Below, in pieces: positions 1-9,518 of a stretch of DNA of 38,070 bases (the first letter of the stretch is position 1; each line of letters begins with the position of its first letter). The translations under genes were made by a program, and so were the position numbers. The stretch comes from Brooklawnia sp937867175 (lineage in GTDB: Bacteria; Actinomycetota; Actinomycetes; Propionibacteriales; Propionibacteriaceae). The stretch covers positions 1 to 38,070 of the forward strand of contig DAISIR010000024.1 of assembly GCA_036821905.1 (NCBI GenBank). Direction: 5' to 3'. The notes below the pieces were generated by a model that was given only the letters and a program-made list of their open reading frames with translations, did no database searches and was not told the DNA's origin.

Positions 1-1866
<1,866 letters not shown>

Positions 1867-1882
1867 TTCTACAAAGATGCTC

Positions 1883-1904
1883 GCGTCCACTGTGTAGTTC
1901 TCAA
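1883..1904 (-). promoter_or_regulatory. BoxA-like antitermination/processing element before 23S
   Basis: The minus strand reads TTGAGAACTACACAGTGGAC. A closely matching element (TTGAGAACTCAACAGCGTGC) is present in the 16S leader at 3884-3903. In actinobacterial rRNA operons such TTGAGAACT elements occur in both the leader and the spacer, where they are associated with Nus-factor antitermination. Function is inferred from position and duplication. Confidence 0.55.
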
Positions 1905-1996
1905 AATACGGGCGGGTCCAGATCTCGCAGCCATTACGAGGCCTTGATCACTGGTCCGCGTTGAAAGATCATCGCTTGCGCAGCCGACCCTTCAGG

Positions 1997-2012
1997 ACCC
2001 AACAGCGTGCTT
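1997..2012 (-). promoter_or_regulatory. pre-16S processing stem, spacer half
   Basis: In the transcript this 16-nt stretch (AAGCACGCTGTTGGGT) is complementary to the leader stretch at 3882-3897 (ACTCAACAGCGTGCTT), with 15 Watson-Crick pairs and one G-U. The two halves lie about 180 and 170 nt outside the ends of 16S, as expected for the long stem cut by RNase III during 16S maturation. The pairing is read directly; the processing role is established for other bacteria and inferred here. Confidence 0.65.
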
Positions 2013-2184
2013 GGGCCGGCCCCTGGTCGATCGAGGTTCCACTCCCTTGCGGGTTGTACTGACGATCTTGCAGATGCCGGCTTAATGGTCAATGTTCCAC
2101 ATTTCGTAGCCTGCCTGGGCCGGAGACGAACGCTCCGGAACCCATGCGCTTGGATCAGATCGCCATGCGCCTGACCAATTGGCT

Positions 2185-3712
<1,528 letters not shown>

Positions 3713-3881
3713 ATCTATCGACACGGACCCGAGGGTCGGTTGTCGTCAACTTTGATGTTTGATGCTGACAAGATTTCCATCACTGGATTGTCACTCATCA
3801 AAGGAATCTCGAAACTCATTGTTAGGATTACTCCTGCCAATGAGCACGGGATCTTTTAGTGCATATTGTGCATTGACTTTT

Positions 3882-3897
3882 AAGCACGCTGTTGAGT
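3882..3897 (-). promoter_or_regulatory. pre-16S processing stem, leader half
   Basis: This is the leader partner of the spacer stretch at 1997-2012 and overlaps the leader BoxA-like element. It brings the two ends of the pre-16S region together in the transcript. Confidence 0.65.
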
Positions 3898-3903
3898 TCT
3901 CAA
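3884..3903 (-). promoter_or_regulatory. BoxA-like element in 16S leader
   Basis: The minus strand reads TTGAGAACTCAACAGCGTGC, the leader copy of the element found before 23S at 1883-1904. It lies about 60 nt downstream of the P2 core promoter and 170 nt before 16S, a typical leader position. Confidence 0.55.
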
Positions 3904-3961
3904 GTTTCGGATGCGCTCCTCGCTTTGGCTTTTCCGGCCGCTGCTTGGGGCAACTCGATTT

Positions 3962-3991
3962 ACTTTATCGGGCTTCTTGGTCGGCTGTCAA
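3962..3991 (-). promoter_or_regulatory. rRNA promoter P2
   Basis: The -35 is TTGACA at 3986-3991 and the -10 is TAAAGT at 3962-3967, with an 18-nt spacer on the minus strand. The match to the housekeeping sigma consensus is strong. Transcription would start near 3955, leaving a leader of about 240 nt before mature 16S. Confidence 0.8.
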
Positions 3992-4104
3992 ACCGGCTTT
4001 TTCGGCCCTTATTCGATCGCTTTGTTCCTTGCCGGCGGGGCCGGCTCGTCACTCTTCGATCTGCTGTTGTCATGTGCCCGGTTCTCACCGGAGCGACTCG
4101 TCCA

Positions 4105-4133
4105 ACTTTACCGAGCTCTCGGCCAGAAGTCAA
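4105..4133 (-). promoter_or_regulatory. rRNA promoter P1
   Basis: The -35 is TTGACT at 4128-4133 and the -10 is TAAAGT at 4105-4110, with a 17-nt spacer. It resembles P2 beyond the hexamers: both start with GGTTTGAC and are followed by a CGAGTxGC string after the -10, which suggests duplication. The remaining leader sequence, 4134-4384, holds no gene. Confidence 0.8.
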
Positions 4134-4386
4134 ACCCTGCGGTTCGCCTCCGTTGAATCTTCTCCGCTCTGCGGTGGGCCCTTGCTGGACACACACCCCG
4201 TCTGCGGTTCAGGTTCTTTGTCGTTGGTCGGCCCCCGGCCCAGCCGCATTCTCCTTTGGTTCAGCCCCCGCGATGGGGTCCTGATCCAGAAGCTCTTGCG
4301 TCCGTCTCGCTCAGAAGGCTCCGCCAACGTTACACGGAGGTTCCCAAAGAGGCAAATCGTCCCCAAGCGACCAGAGTAATCCCTTG

Positions 4387-5652
4387 TCAAACAATTCTTA
4401 CCGCGCCCACCGTGCGCTTTCCTCGACGCAGCACGGCCCAACCGCCGGCCAGCAGATCGTCACGGGTCAGTCGCTGCTCCACGTCAATCACCTTGCGATT
4501 GTTCAGGTACGCACCGCCTTCCGCGATGGCCCGGCGTCCGGCGGACTTGGACGCCACCACCCCGCCGGCGACGAGAGCGTCGCTCACCAGGGGCAGTTGG
4601 CCGTCAGCTGCGTGCAGATCGACAGCTCCCAGTTCCGCCATCACCGCGGGCAGCGTGGCTTCAGGCAATTCACCCAAATCGGCACCCCCGAACAGTGCTC
4701 GGCCGGCTTTTGCCGCCGCCTCCCGCTCAGCCCTGCCATGCACGAGATCGGTGATGTCGTCTGCCAGGGCGCGCTGGGCGGCCCGCAATTGCGGCCGGTT
4801 GGCGGTCTGCTCGGCCAACTCGGTGATCTCGTTCAGGCTGCGCCAGGTGAAGATCTTCAGGTACTCGATCACCTTGGCGTCCTCGGCGTTCAGCCAGAAC
4901 TGGTGGAAGGCGAACGGGGAGGTGAGTTCCCGATCGATCCATACCGTCCCTGCCTCGGTCTTGCCGAACTTGCTGCCGTCCGCCTTGGTCAGCAGCGGGG
5001 TCACCAGACCGTGCACCTGAACCCCTTCAGTGCGTCTTATGAAGTCGATGCCCGCAGTGATGTTCCCCCACTGGTCCTGGGCGCCGGTCTGCAACGTCGC
5101 CCCGTGGGTCCGGTACAGCTCCCGGTAGTCGAGGGACTGCAGCAGCACGTAGGCGAACTCGGTGAAGCTGATGCCGTCCTCGAGGCGGCGTGCCACCACA
5201 TCGCGAGCGAGCATCCGGTTGACCGGGAAGTGCTTCCCAACATCGCGTAGGAAGTCCAAGGTCGACAGCGTCGATGTCCAATCGAAGTTGTTCACCACCA
5301 GGGCGGCGTTGTCGCCCTGGAAGCTGACATACCCACTGACCTGGTCGCGCAATCGCTCGGCCCATTCGTGCACCACAGCGGCATCATTCATCACCCGCTC
5401 GCCGGCCAGCTTGGGATCGCCGATCAATCCGGTGGCGCCACCCACCAGCAGGATGGGTCGATGACCGGCCTCCTGAATGCGTCTGGCCACCAGCAGCTGC
5501 ATGAGATGGCCGATGTGCAGAGACGCCGCTGTCGGGTCGAAACCGACATAGGACGTGATAGGGCCTGCGTCCAAGTGGGCCGCCAGTGCGTCCACATCGG
5601 TCGATTGGGCGACGAAGCCACGCCAAGTCAGTTCTTCAAGCAGCGCGTTCAC
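4387..5652 (-). CDS. tyrS: tyrosyl-tRNA synthetase
   Basis: A protein of 421 residues that charges tRNA-Tyr with tyrosine using ATP in the cytoplasm. The class I motif HIGH is at residues 46-49, and the KMSKS-loop equivalent KFGKT is at 228-232, the form usual for bacterial TyrRS. The tyrosine-site segment around YVLLQSLDY lies at about 168-176. A C-terminal S4-like RNA-binding domain follows from about residue 355. The start is GTG at 5652. A -10 hexamer TAGTCT (5659-5664) ends 6 nt before it, so the mRNA may be leaderless. In actinobacteria tyrS is commonly found downstream of argH; here an accessory region has come between them. The stop codon abuts the rRNA promoter region with no terminator visible, so some read-through is possible. 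Confidence 0.96.
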   Translation of the reverse strand: MNALLEELTWRGFVAQSTDVDALAAHLDAGPITSYVGFDPTAASLHIGHLMQLLVARRIQEAGHRPILLVGGATGLIGDPKLAGERVMNDAAVVHEWAERLRDQVSGYVSFQGDNAALVVNNFDWTSTLSTLDFLRDVGKHFPVNRMLARDVVARRLEDGISFTEFAYVLLQSLDYRELYRTHGATLQTGAQDQWGNITAGIDFIRRTEGVQVHGLVTPLLTKADGSKFGKTEAGTVWIDRELTSPFAFHQFWLNAEDAKVIEYLKIFTWRSLNEITELAEQTANRPQLRAAQRALADDITDLVHGRAEREAAAKAGRALFGGADLGELPEATLPAVMAELGAVDLHAADGQLPLVSDALVAGGVVASKSAGRRAIAEGGAYLNNRKVIDVEQRLTRDDLLAGGWAVLRRGKRTVGAVRIV

Positions 5653-5658
5653 CCCGAC

Positions 5659-5664
5659 AGACTA
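5659..5664 (-). promoter_or_regulatory. -10 element of tyrS (leaderless promoter)
   Basis: TAGTCT on the minus strand ends 6 nt before the tyrS GTG. No good -35 is visible. Part of this promoter DNA is duplicated at 8691-8703. Confidence 0.5.
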
Positions 5665-5674
5665 GCTGTACTGA
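5662..5674 (+). repeat. 13-bp direct repeat, tyrS-side copy
   Basis: CTAGCTGTACTGA occurs here and again at 8691-8703 in the same orientation. This copy overlaps the tyrS promoter. The pair brackets the IS481/HEPN remnant, the toxin-antitoxin genes and the membrane protein/regulator pair. A chance match of this length is possible in 38 kb, but the placement at the island edges is notable. Confidence 0.4.
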
Positions 5675-5720
5675 CCGGACACGTTGGTTGAGTGGCTGTG
5701 ATCCGGTCGTGTGAGCGAGG

Positions 5721-5779
5721 GAGGGCCTTCGCTGGTTGAGTGGGACTTGCGACAGTTCCGTCAAGCCAGGAAGGCCCTC
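5721..5779 (+). repeat. inverted repeat at the IS481-like 5' end
   Basis: GAGGGCCTTCGCTGG (5721-5735) is nearly complementary to CCAGGAAGGCCCTC (5766-5779). The pair lies immediately upstream of the transposase start and is probably terminal or subterminal structure of the element. The true element end is not defined. Confidence 0.4.
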
Positions 5780-5781
5780 TT

Positions 5782-6440
5782 GTGTCCCACGCTAACGCAG
5801 CCTTGACCCCAAAACACCGCCTGATTGTTGCCAGGCTCGTCGTCGATAACGGTGTCCCGATCGCCGAGGTCGCCGCCCGCTTCCAGTGCTCGTGGCCCAC
5901 GGTGAAACGTTGGGCTGATCGCTACCGTGCTGGTGAATCGATGCAGGACCGCTCCAGTCGACCCCACACCAGCCCAGCCAAGACCTCGCTGAAGGTCGTC
6001 AAGCTATGCCGGATGAACCGGCTCAGCCATGTCGACCGGGCCACCGGCGAACCGGTCCGCCGCTACGAGCACGACCATCCCGGCTCTCTGGCTTATGTCG
6101 ATGTGAAGAAGGTCGGCAACATCCCCGATGGTGGCGGCTGGCGCTACCTCGGACGCCAACAAGGCAACCGCACCGCGCCGAAACTGACAAGCCTCGCAAC
6201 AAACGCAGTCAGCCCAAGATGGGCCACGCCTACATCCACTCCGTGATCGACGACCACTCGCGGATGGTCTATTCCGAAGTGCACGATGACGAGACCGCAG
6301 TGACCGCCACCGCTGTCCTGGTCCGGGCGGTCCACTGGTTCGGGCAGCGCGGCGTCAACGTCGAACGAGTCCTGTCCGACAACGGATCTGCCTACAAGAC
6401 ACACTTATGGCACCAGGTCTGCGCCCAAGAGGAAGTCTCG
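5782..6440 (+). pseudogene. IS481-family transposase, degenerate
   Basis: The frame starting at GTG 5782 begins VSHANAALTPKHRLIVARLV, the N-terminal HTH of IS481-type transposases, followed by RSSRPHTSP and RLSHVDRATGEPVRRYE. The integrase core starts with the first catalytic Asp in LAYVDVKK. Three defects are visible. First, about 40 residues are missing between SPAKTS and NRLSHVD, where the second HTH should be. Second, the frame shifts near 6160-6185, after which a different frame carries GHAYIHSVIDDHSRM and the second Asp in VLSDNGSAYK. Third, homology stops near 6435 before the catalytic Glu region. The element is therefore dead. Its continuing frame runs into an unrelated sequence (6441-6794). 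Confidence 0.8.
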
Positions 6441-6794
6441 CGAGCGCGCGGCCAGGGAACACCGGAGGCTCTCCTTCTGGCCTGGGTCGCGTGGGAGGGA
6501 TTGAAAATCCGCATCCTCGTCGTCGCGCTGGCCGAGAAGGGCTGGAAGGTCCGCGACGTCTACTCGGCTTTGGCGGACGCAAAGCTGCATTCGTTGGAGC
6601 ACTACAACGCCGTGTTCAAGAAGGTGGTCGACAACTACCCCCAACAGGTCAAGAACGTGGGGAAGCCCTGGCGGCAGATCGAGGAATACCGTGAAGCGCG
6701 TCATCGGTACGTCCACGGGATGCGGGGATCATCCCCGACACGCCTCGAGACGGGGACACAGTTGATCATCGGGAGCGTCCAAGACGCGTCCTGA
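6441..6794 (+). pseudogene. C-terminal fragment of a HEPN-like domain protein
   Basis: In frame with the broken IS481 transposase, the sequence changes to about 110 residues that do not look like a transposase. They contain a helix-rich stretch TPEALLLAWVAWEGLKIRIL and end near WRQIEEYREARHRYVHGM. RHRYVH fits the R-x4-H motif of HEPN ribonuclease or nucleotide-binding partner proteins, followed by a short conserved-looking tail. There is no start codon or ribosome binding site at the junction, so the N-terminal part was probably lost when the transposon remnant joined it. The HEPN call rests on one motif and the helical pattern and is inference. It could also be an unrelated helical protein. 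Confidence 0.45.
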
Positions 6795-7147
6795 CTCGCC
6801 CGGCTGCCGGTCACCACCGACGAAGGGATACACCTCCTCTGAAACCCCTACCGGCGCCTGCCTTCAAGACGAAGCGCATGCAAGGACCTGTCGGAGCTGC
6901 AAGGGCTCATTTCTCGCGCTGGCGGGCGTCGCTAGCAGTTCGGATCCCCGCGAGAGGTGTTCGACGGACTCGGCCACACCCGTGCATGCCTGCTCCCGAG
7001 ATTCCGGGAGAGGAATCGCTGCCCCACGTCACCGTTGAAGGGATTCAGTTCAGCTCCAACGAAGTCTGGCGCTCACATCCCCAATACATCCGGTCATCAG
7101 CGTGAGGCGCTACGCCGGACATCCGCATCTGCCGCCGATGGTGCGCG
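6795..7147. other. intergenic stretch without a recognisable gene
   Basis: About 350 bases between the HEPN-like fragment and the antitoxin stop. A small frame at 6878-7105 has no recognisable domain and no good ribosome binding site. A short inverted repeat GATTCC-n6-GGAATC is present near 7000. Probably decayed accessory DNA. Confidence 0.5.
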
Positions 7148-7450
7148 CTACGCGACGGATTCGAAGTGAACGCGGAGGCCGAGGGCGCGTGCGACCTTGA
7201 CCACGGTGGCAAAGGTCGGGTTACCGCCTGCCGACAGTGCCTTGTAAAGACCCTCTCGGCTCATGCCTGCCTGGCGGGCGATCGCACTCAGGTTCCGTGA
7301 CCGGGCGATGGCACCTAGAGCTTGGGTGATGAGGGTGGGATCATCTTCGCCCTCATCGATCACAGCCTCCAGATAAGCGACCACGTCATCGAAGCTGTTG
7401 AGGTAATCCGCGGGGTCGAAGGCGGAGAACGTCTCGGGATGGCTGCTCAT
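7148..7450 (-). CDS. HigA-like antitoxin (addiction module antidote protein)
   Basis: A 100-residue protein resembling the antidote family paired with HigB/RelE-type killers. The C-terminal half is an HTH of the Cro/CI type: LSAIARQAGMSREGLYKALS, followed by NPTFATVVKVARALGLRVHF. The N-terminal part (about residues 1-50) is acidic and likely binds the toxin. Its ATG shares one base with the toxin stop (TGATG), so the two genes are co-translated, toxin first. The antitoxin probably represses the pair through its HTH. The low-conservation surroundings indicate acquisition by transfer. Confidence 0.85.
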   Translation of the reverse strand: MSSHPETFSAFDPADYLNSFDDVVAYLEAVIDEGEDDPTLITQALGAIARSRNLSAIARQAGMSREGLYKALSAGGNPTFATVVKVARALGLRVHFESVA

Positions 7451-7761
7451 CAGTCTGCTCCTTCCTCGGTGCGCCAGTCTGCGGCGATCTGGTGCGCTAG
7501 TTGGATGTCGGTCTGCTGGCTCGACTTGTCTCCGCCGGTGAGCAGCAGGATCAGCCGCTCGCCTTCGCGCAGGTAGTAGACGCGGTAGCCCGGGCCGTAA
7601 TCGATCCGCAGTTCGGAGACGCCGTGTCCGACGGGCTTGGCGTCTCCGGCGTTACCAGCGGCCAGTCGATCGACCCGGACGAGCACCCGGGCGACCGCGC
7701 GACGGTCCTTGAGTCTACGGAGCCAGCGGTCGAATGTAGCGGACTTCACCACCTCGACCAT
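7450..7761 (-). CDS. RelE/HigB-like toxin
   Basis: A 103-residue protein of the RelE/ParE superfamily, phage-derived Gp49-like killer group. It begins VEVVKSATFDRWLRRLKDRRAVARV, continues with KPVGHGVSELRIDYGPGYRVYYL, and ends with LILLLTGGDKSSQQTDI. These are the usual core beta strands with conserved basic residues. Members of this group typically cleave mRNA on the ribosome. The length is normal and no damage is seen, so the module may be active. The toxin gene precedes the antitoxin, the order typical of HigBA-like systems. Confidence 0.85.
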   Translation of the reverse strand: MVEVVKSATFDRWLRRLKDRRAVARVLVRVDRLAAGNAGDAKPVGHGVSELRIDYGPGYRVYYLREGERLILLLTGGDKSSQQTDIQLAHQIAADWRTEEGAD

Positions 7762-7896
7762 GTGTCAACTGTAGTTCACATCTAGCCGTGAGGCAACGGC
7801 GCACACCAACGTCCGGATGTCTGCCGCGAGGTTCGCGACAGCATGGAGTTGCCGATGGGCGAGCGAGGTGGCAAGCAAAGAATTTTCTCGAACATC

Positions 7897-7915
7897 ACTT
7901 GCCACTTTGGCAAGT
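7897..7915 (+). promoter_or_regulatory. operator 1, perfect palindrome TTGCCA-n3-TGGCAA
   Basis: ACTTGCCACTTTGGCAAGT is a perfect 8+3+8 palindrome directly upstream of a -10 element. A second copy of the TTGCCA-n3-TGGCAA core lies at 7924-7938, 25 bp centre to centre. The likely ligand is the winged-helix regulator at 8386-8694, or less likely the antitoxin from the divergent operon. Confidence 0.65.
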
Positions 7916-7917
7916 CG

Positions 7918-7923
7918 TATAGA
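7918..7923 (+). promoter_or_regulatory. -10 element of the 7932 gene (leaderless promoter)
   Basis: TATAGA (extended TATAGAT) lies 8 nt before the ATG at 7932, placing the transcript start at or next to the start codon. No ribosome binding site is present, consistent with a leaderless mRNA. It sits between the two palindromic operators. Confidence 0.6.
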
Positions 7924-7938
7924 TTGCCAATATGGCAA
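7924..7938 (+). promoter_or_regulatory. operator 2 over the start codon
   Basis: TTGCCAATATGGCAA is a second perfect TTGCCA-n3-TGGCAA site that contains the ATG of the downstream gene. With operator 1 it brackets the -10 element, an arrangement suited to tight repression. Confidence 0.65.
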
Positions 7939-8393
7939 CTGATTACAGCAACTCCCAGGAGGCGCAGGATCGCCTCGCATTGCTCGAAGCCGACCGCGAG
8001 CGGTTGGCAAACAACCTCGCTACCCCTTGGACGTTGATGACGGCGGCCGGGGCCGCCCTCGCATGGTTCGTCGCGGACGGAGTCACGGCCAACCCGGGAG
8101 AGGGGTACACCGCCGGGGATGGGTCCCTGCTCGCCATCGCGGTCCTGTTCATCATCGGGTACTTCGTGCAGCAGCAGACGGGTGTCCAGTTCCGCCGCTG
8201 GGGCGGCCGCGCGTTCGCCGGCGCCCTAGGCGTGATGGTCTGGACGCTGGCCATGTTCAGCGTTGTTCTCGGCCTTGTTTCGTTGGGGCTGCGGCCCTGG
8301 GCGGTCGTGCCCGTCCTGCTGACGTGGATGGTCGGAACCTACGGCTGCGCCCACGTGTTCCGCGCCCTCGTCGGATCGGTGCGGCGTGGCTGA
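7932..8393 (+). CDS. small four-helix membrane protein of unknown function
   Basis: A 153-residue protein I do not recognise by family. Residues 1-30 are polar and helical (EAQDRLALLEADRERLANN) and may form a coiled coil. Four hydrophobic segments follow at about 32-50, 63-80, 93-115 and 121-140. The tail is short and basic. The start at ATG 7932 is supported by the -10 element 8 nt upstream and lies inside an operator palindrome. The stop overlaps the start of the winged-helix regulator gene, so the two form one operon. Membrane protein plus HTH_34-type regulator pairs are common in actinobacteria, where the regulator usually controls its own operon; the substrate or signal is unknown. Confidence 0.75.
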   Translation: MATDYSNSQEAQDRLALLEADRERLANNLATPWTLMTAAGAALAWFVADGVTANPGEGYTAGDGSLLAIAVLFIIGYFVQQQTGVQFRRWGGRAFAGALGVMVWTLAMFSVVLGLVSLGLRPWAVVPVLLTWMVGTYGCAHVFRALVGSVRRG

Positions 8394-8694
8394 GGCCCGG
8401 TTCGACGAACTGATCCATGCCCCGCTGAGGCTCAGAATCTGCAGCCTGCTCGAGCCCGTCGATGCGATGGCCTTCGGGAACGTCCGTGACAGCTTGGACA
8501 TCGCCGACGCCCATCTGTCCAAGCAGGTGAAGATTCTGACCGACGCCGGTTACGTGGTCGTCGCCAAGAGGGGGTCGGAGAGGCGTGATGACCTGCGCAA
8601 GACCACGTGGCTGTCCCTGACTCCAGCCGGCCGTGCGGCCTTCACCGGGCATGTAGCCGCGCTGAGGAGTCTGCTGCCAGAGGGGGTCAGCTAG
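8386..8694 (+). CDS. winged-helix transcriptional regulator (HTH_34 type)
   Basis: A 102-residue, single-domain DNA-binding protein. The sequence opens with FDELIHAPLRLRICSLLEPV, followed by an HTH with the recognition segment DAHLSKQVKILTDAGYVVV, a wing with charged residues (GSERRDDLRKTTWLSL), and the end TPAGRAAFTGHVAALRSLL. This matches the compact winged-helix family related to MarR/ArsR. It starts at GTG 8386, overlapping the upstream stop by 8 nt. It probably represses the operon through the paired TTGCCA-n3-TGGCAA sites. No metal-binding cysteines are seen. The IS110-type remnant begins just after its stop. Confidence 0.8.
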   Translation: MAEARFDELIHAPLRLRICSLLEPVDAMAFGNVRDSLDIADAHLSKQVKILTDAGYVVVAKRGSERRDDLRKTTWLSLTPAGRAAFTGHVAALRSLLPEGVS

Positions 8695-8703
8695 CTGTAC
8701 TGA
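8691..8703 (+). repeat. 13-bp direct repeat, argH-side copy
   Basis: The second copy of CTAGCTGTACTGA overlaps the stop of the winged-helix regulator gene. See 5662-5674. Confidence 0.4.
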
Positions 8704-8714
8704 TATGGAGTGAT

Positions 8715-9510
8715 GGTTTGTCAAGTGGGCAGGATGAGGTGCCACCAGGCTGGATGCTTGGTGGCACCAGCCCGCCAGTTCGCGGGCGATCGCCGCGTTG
8801 GCGACGTTGTTGGCCTTCTTGCGTTTTTTGAACTGGTTCCAGCGATGGTTCAGACGGCGGTTCCCGGCATCACCGCGGGCCCGGGCTGCCGGCGAGGCGA
8901 GGTCCCAGCGGTCGCGGATCGTCTTGCCGGGAACGTAGCGGTGCTGGTGATGCCAGGCGGCTTCAACCAGCAGCCGGCGGGCATGACTGTTGCCGGTCTT
9001 GGTGATCGACCCCAGGCAACGTGACTGGCCGGACGAGTTCTCCGACGGGACCAGGCCGACGAACGAGCCGATCGAGTTGCCGGTGAACCTGCTCCAGTCG
9101 CCGATCTCGACCGCCAACCCGAACCCGGTCAGCGTCGAAATGCCTCGCAGGCAGCCAAGCCTGCGCACGACGTCGGTGTATCGACTGTTGGCGGCCAAGG
9201 CTGCGATCCGCTGATCGAGACGATCACGGCGGGCCGTGATCGTGATCACAGTGTCGTAGGCCTCATCGAACGCGGCCTGAACCAGGGCTGAGTCGAACCG
9301 CTGCCGGCGTCAACTCATCCGGGATCGTCACCGCAGTGAACGCGTCCAACCGAAGCAAGGTCGACAGATGTTCAGCATCGATCGCATCGGTCTTCACCCG
9401 GCTACCAGCCGGACGCTGCAGCTTCGACGGCGCTGCGGCAACCGTCCTGGCCGGGTACATCTAGCGGGCTTCACCACAGCCCACGAAAACCGCTGATTGG
9501 GCACCCGCCC
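8715..9510 (-). pseudogene. IS110-family transposase, degenerate
   Basis: Three pieces of an IS110/IS1111-type transposase are visible on the minus strand. Near 9475-9506 the frame encodes AVFVGCGEAR, resembling the N-terminal start of the DEDD domain. At 9263-9460 a frame has VAAAPSKLQRPAGSRVKTDAIDAEHL, the middle conserved region. From about 9249 to 8715 another frame carries LRGISTLTGFGLAVEIGDW, SFVGLVPSENSSG and TKTGNSHARRLLVEAAW, the C-terminal Transposase_20 domain. About 100 catalytic-domain residues are missing and at least one frameshift separates the rest, so it is inactive. The longer open frame that runs to 8257 is read-through opposite the regulator. The remnant abuts the argH stop. 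Confidence 0.8.
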
Positions 9511-9518
9511 CCGTCAGG

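Noticed and set aside
4385..4390. TTGACA overlapping the tyrS stop as a third rRNA promoter
   Set aside because: No acceptable -10 hexamer lies 16-19 nt downstream.
3759..4441. Open frames in the rRNA leader, up to 206 codons
   Set aside because: They overlap rRNA promoters and the processing stem, lack ribosome binding sites and show no protein family features.
8257..8714. 330-codon minus-strand frame extending the IS110 transposase
   Set aside because: The part below about 8715 is read-through opposite the winged-helix regulator; transposase similarity ends earlier.
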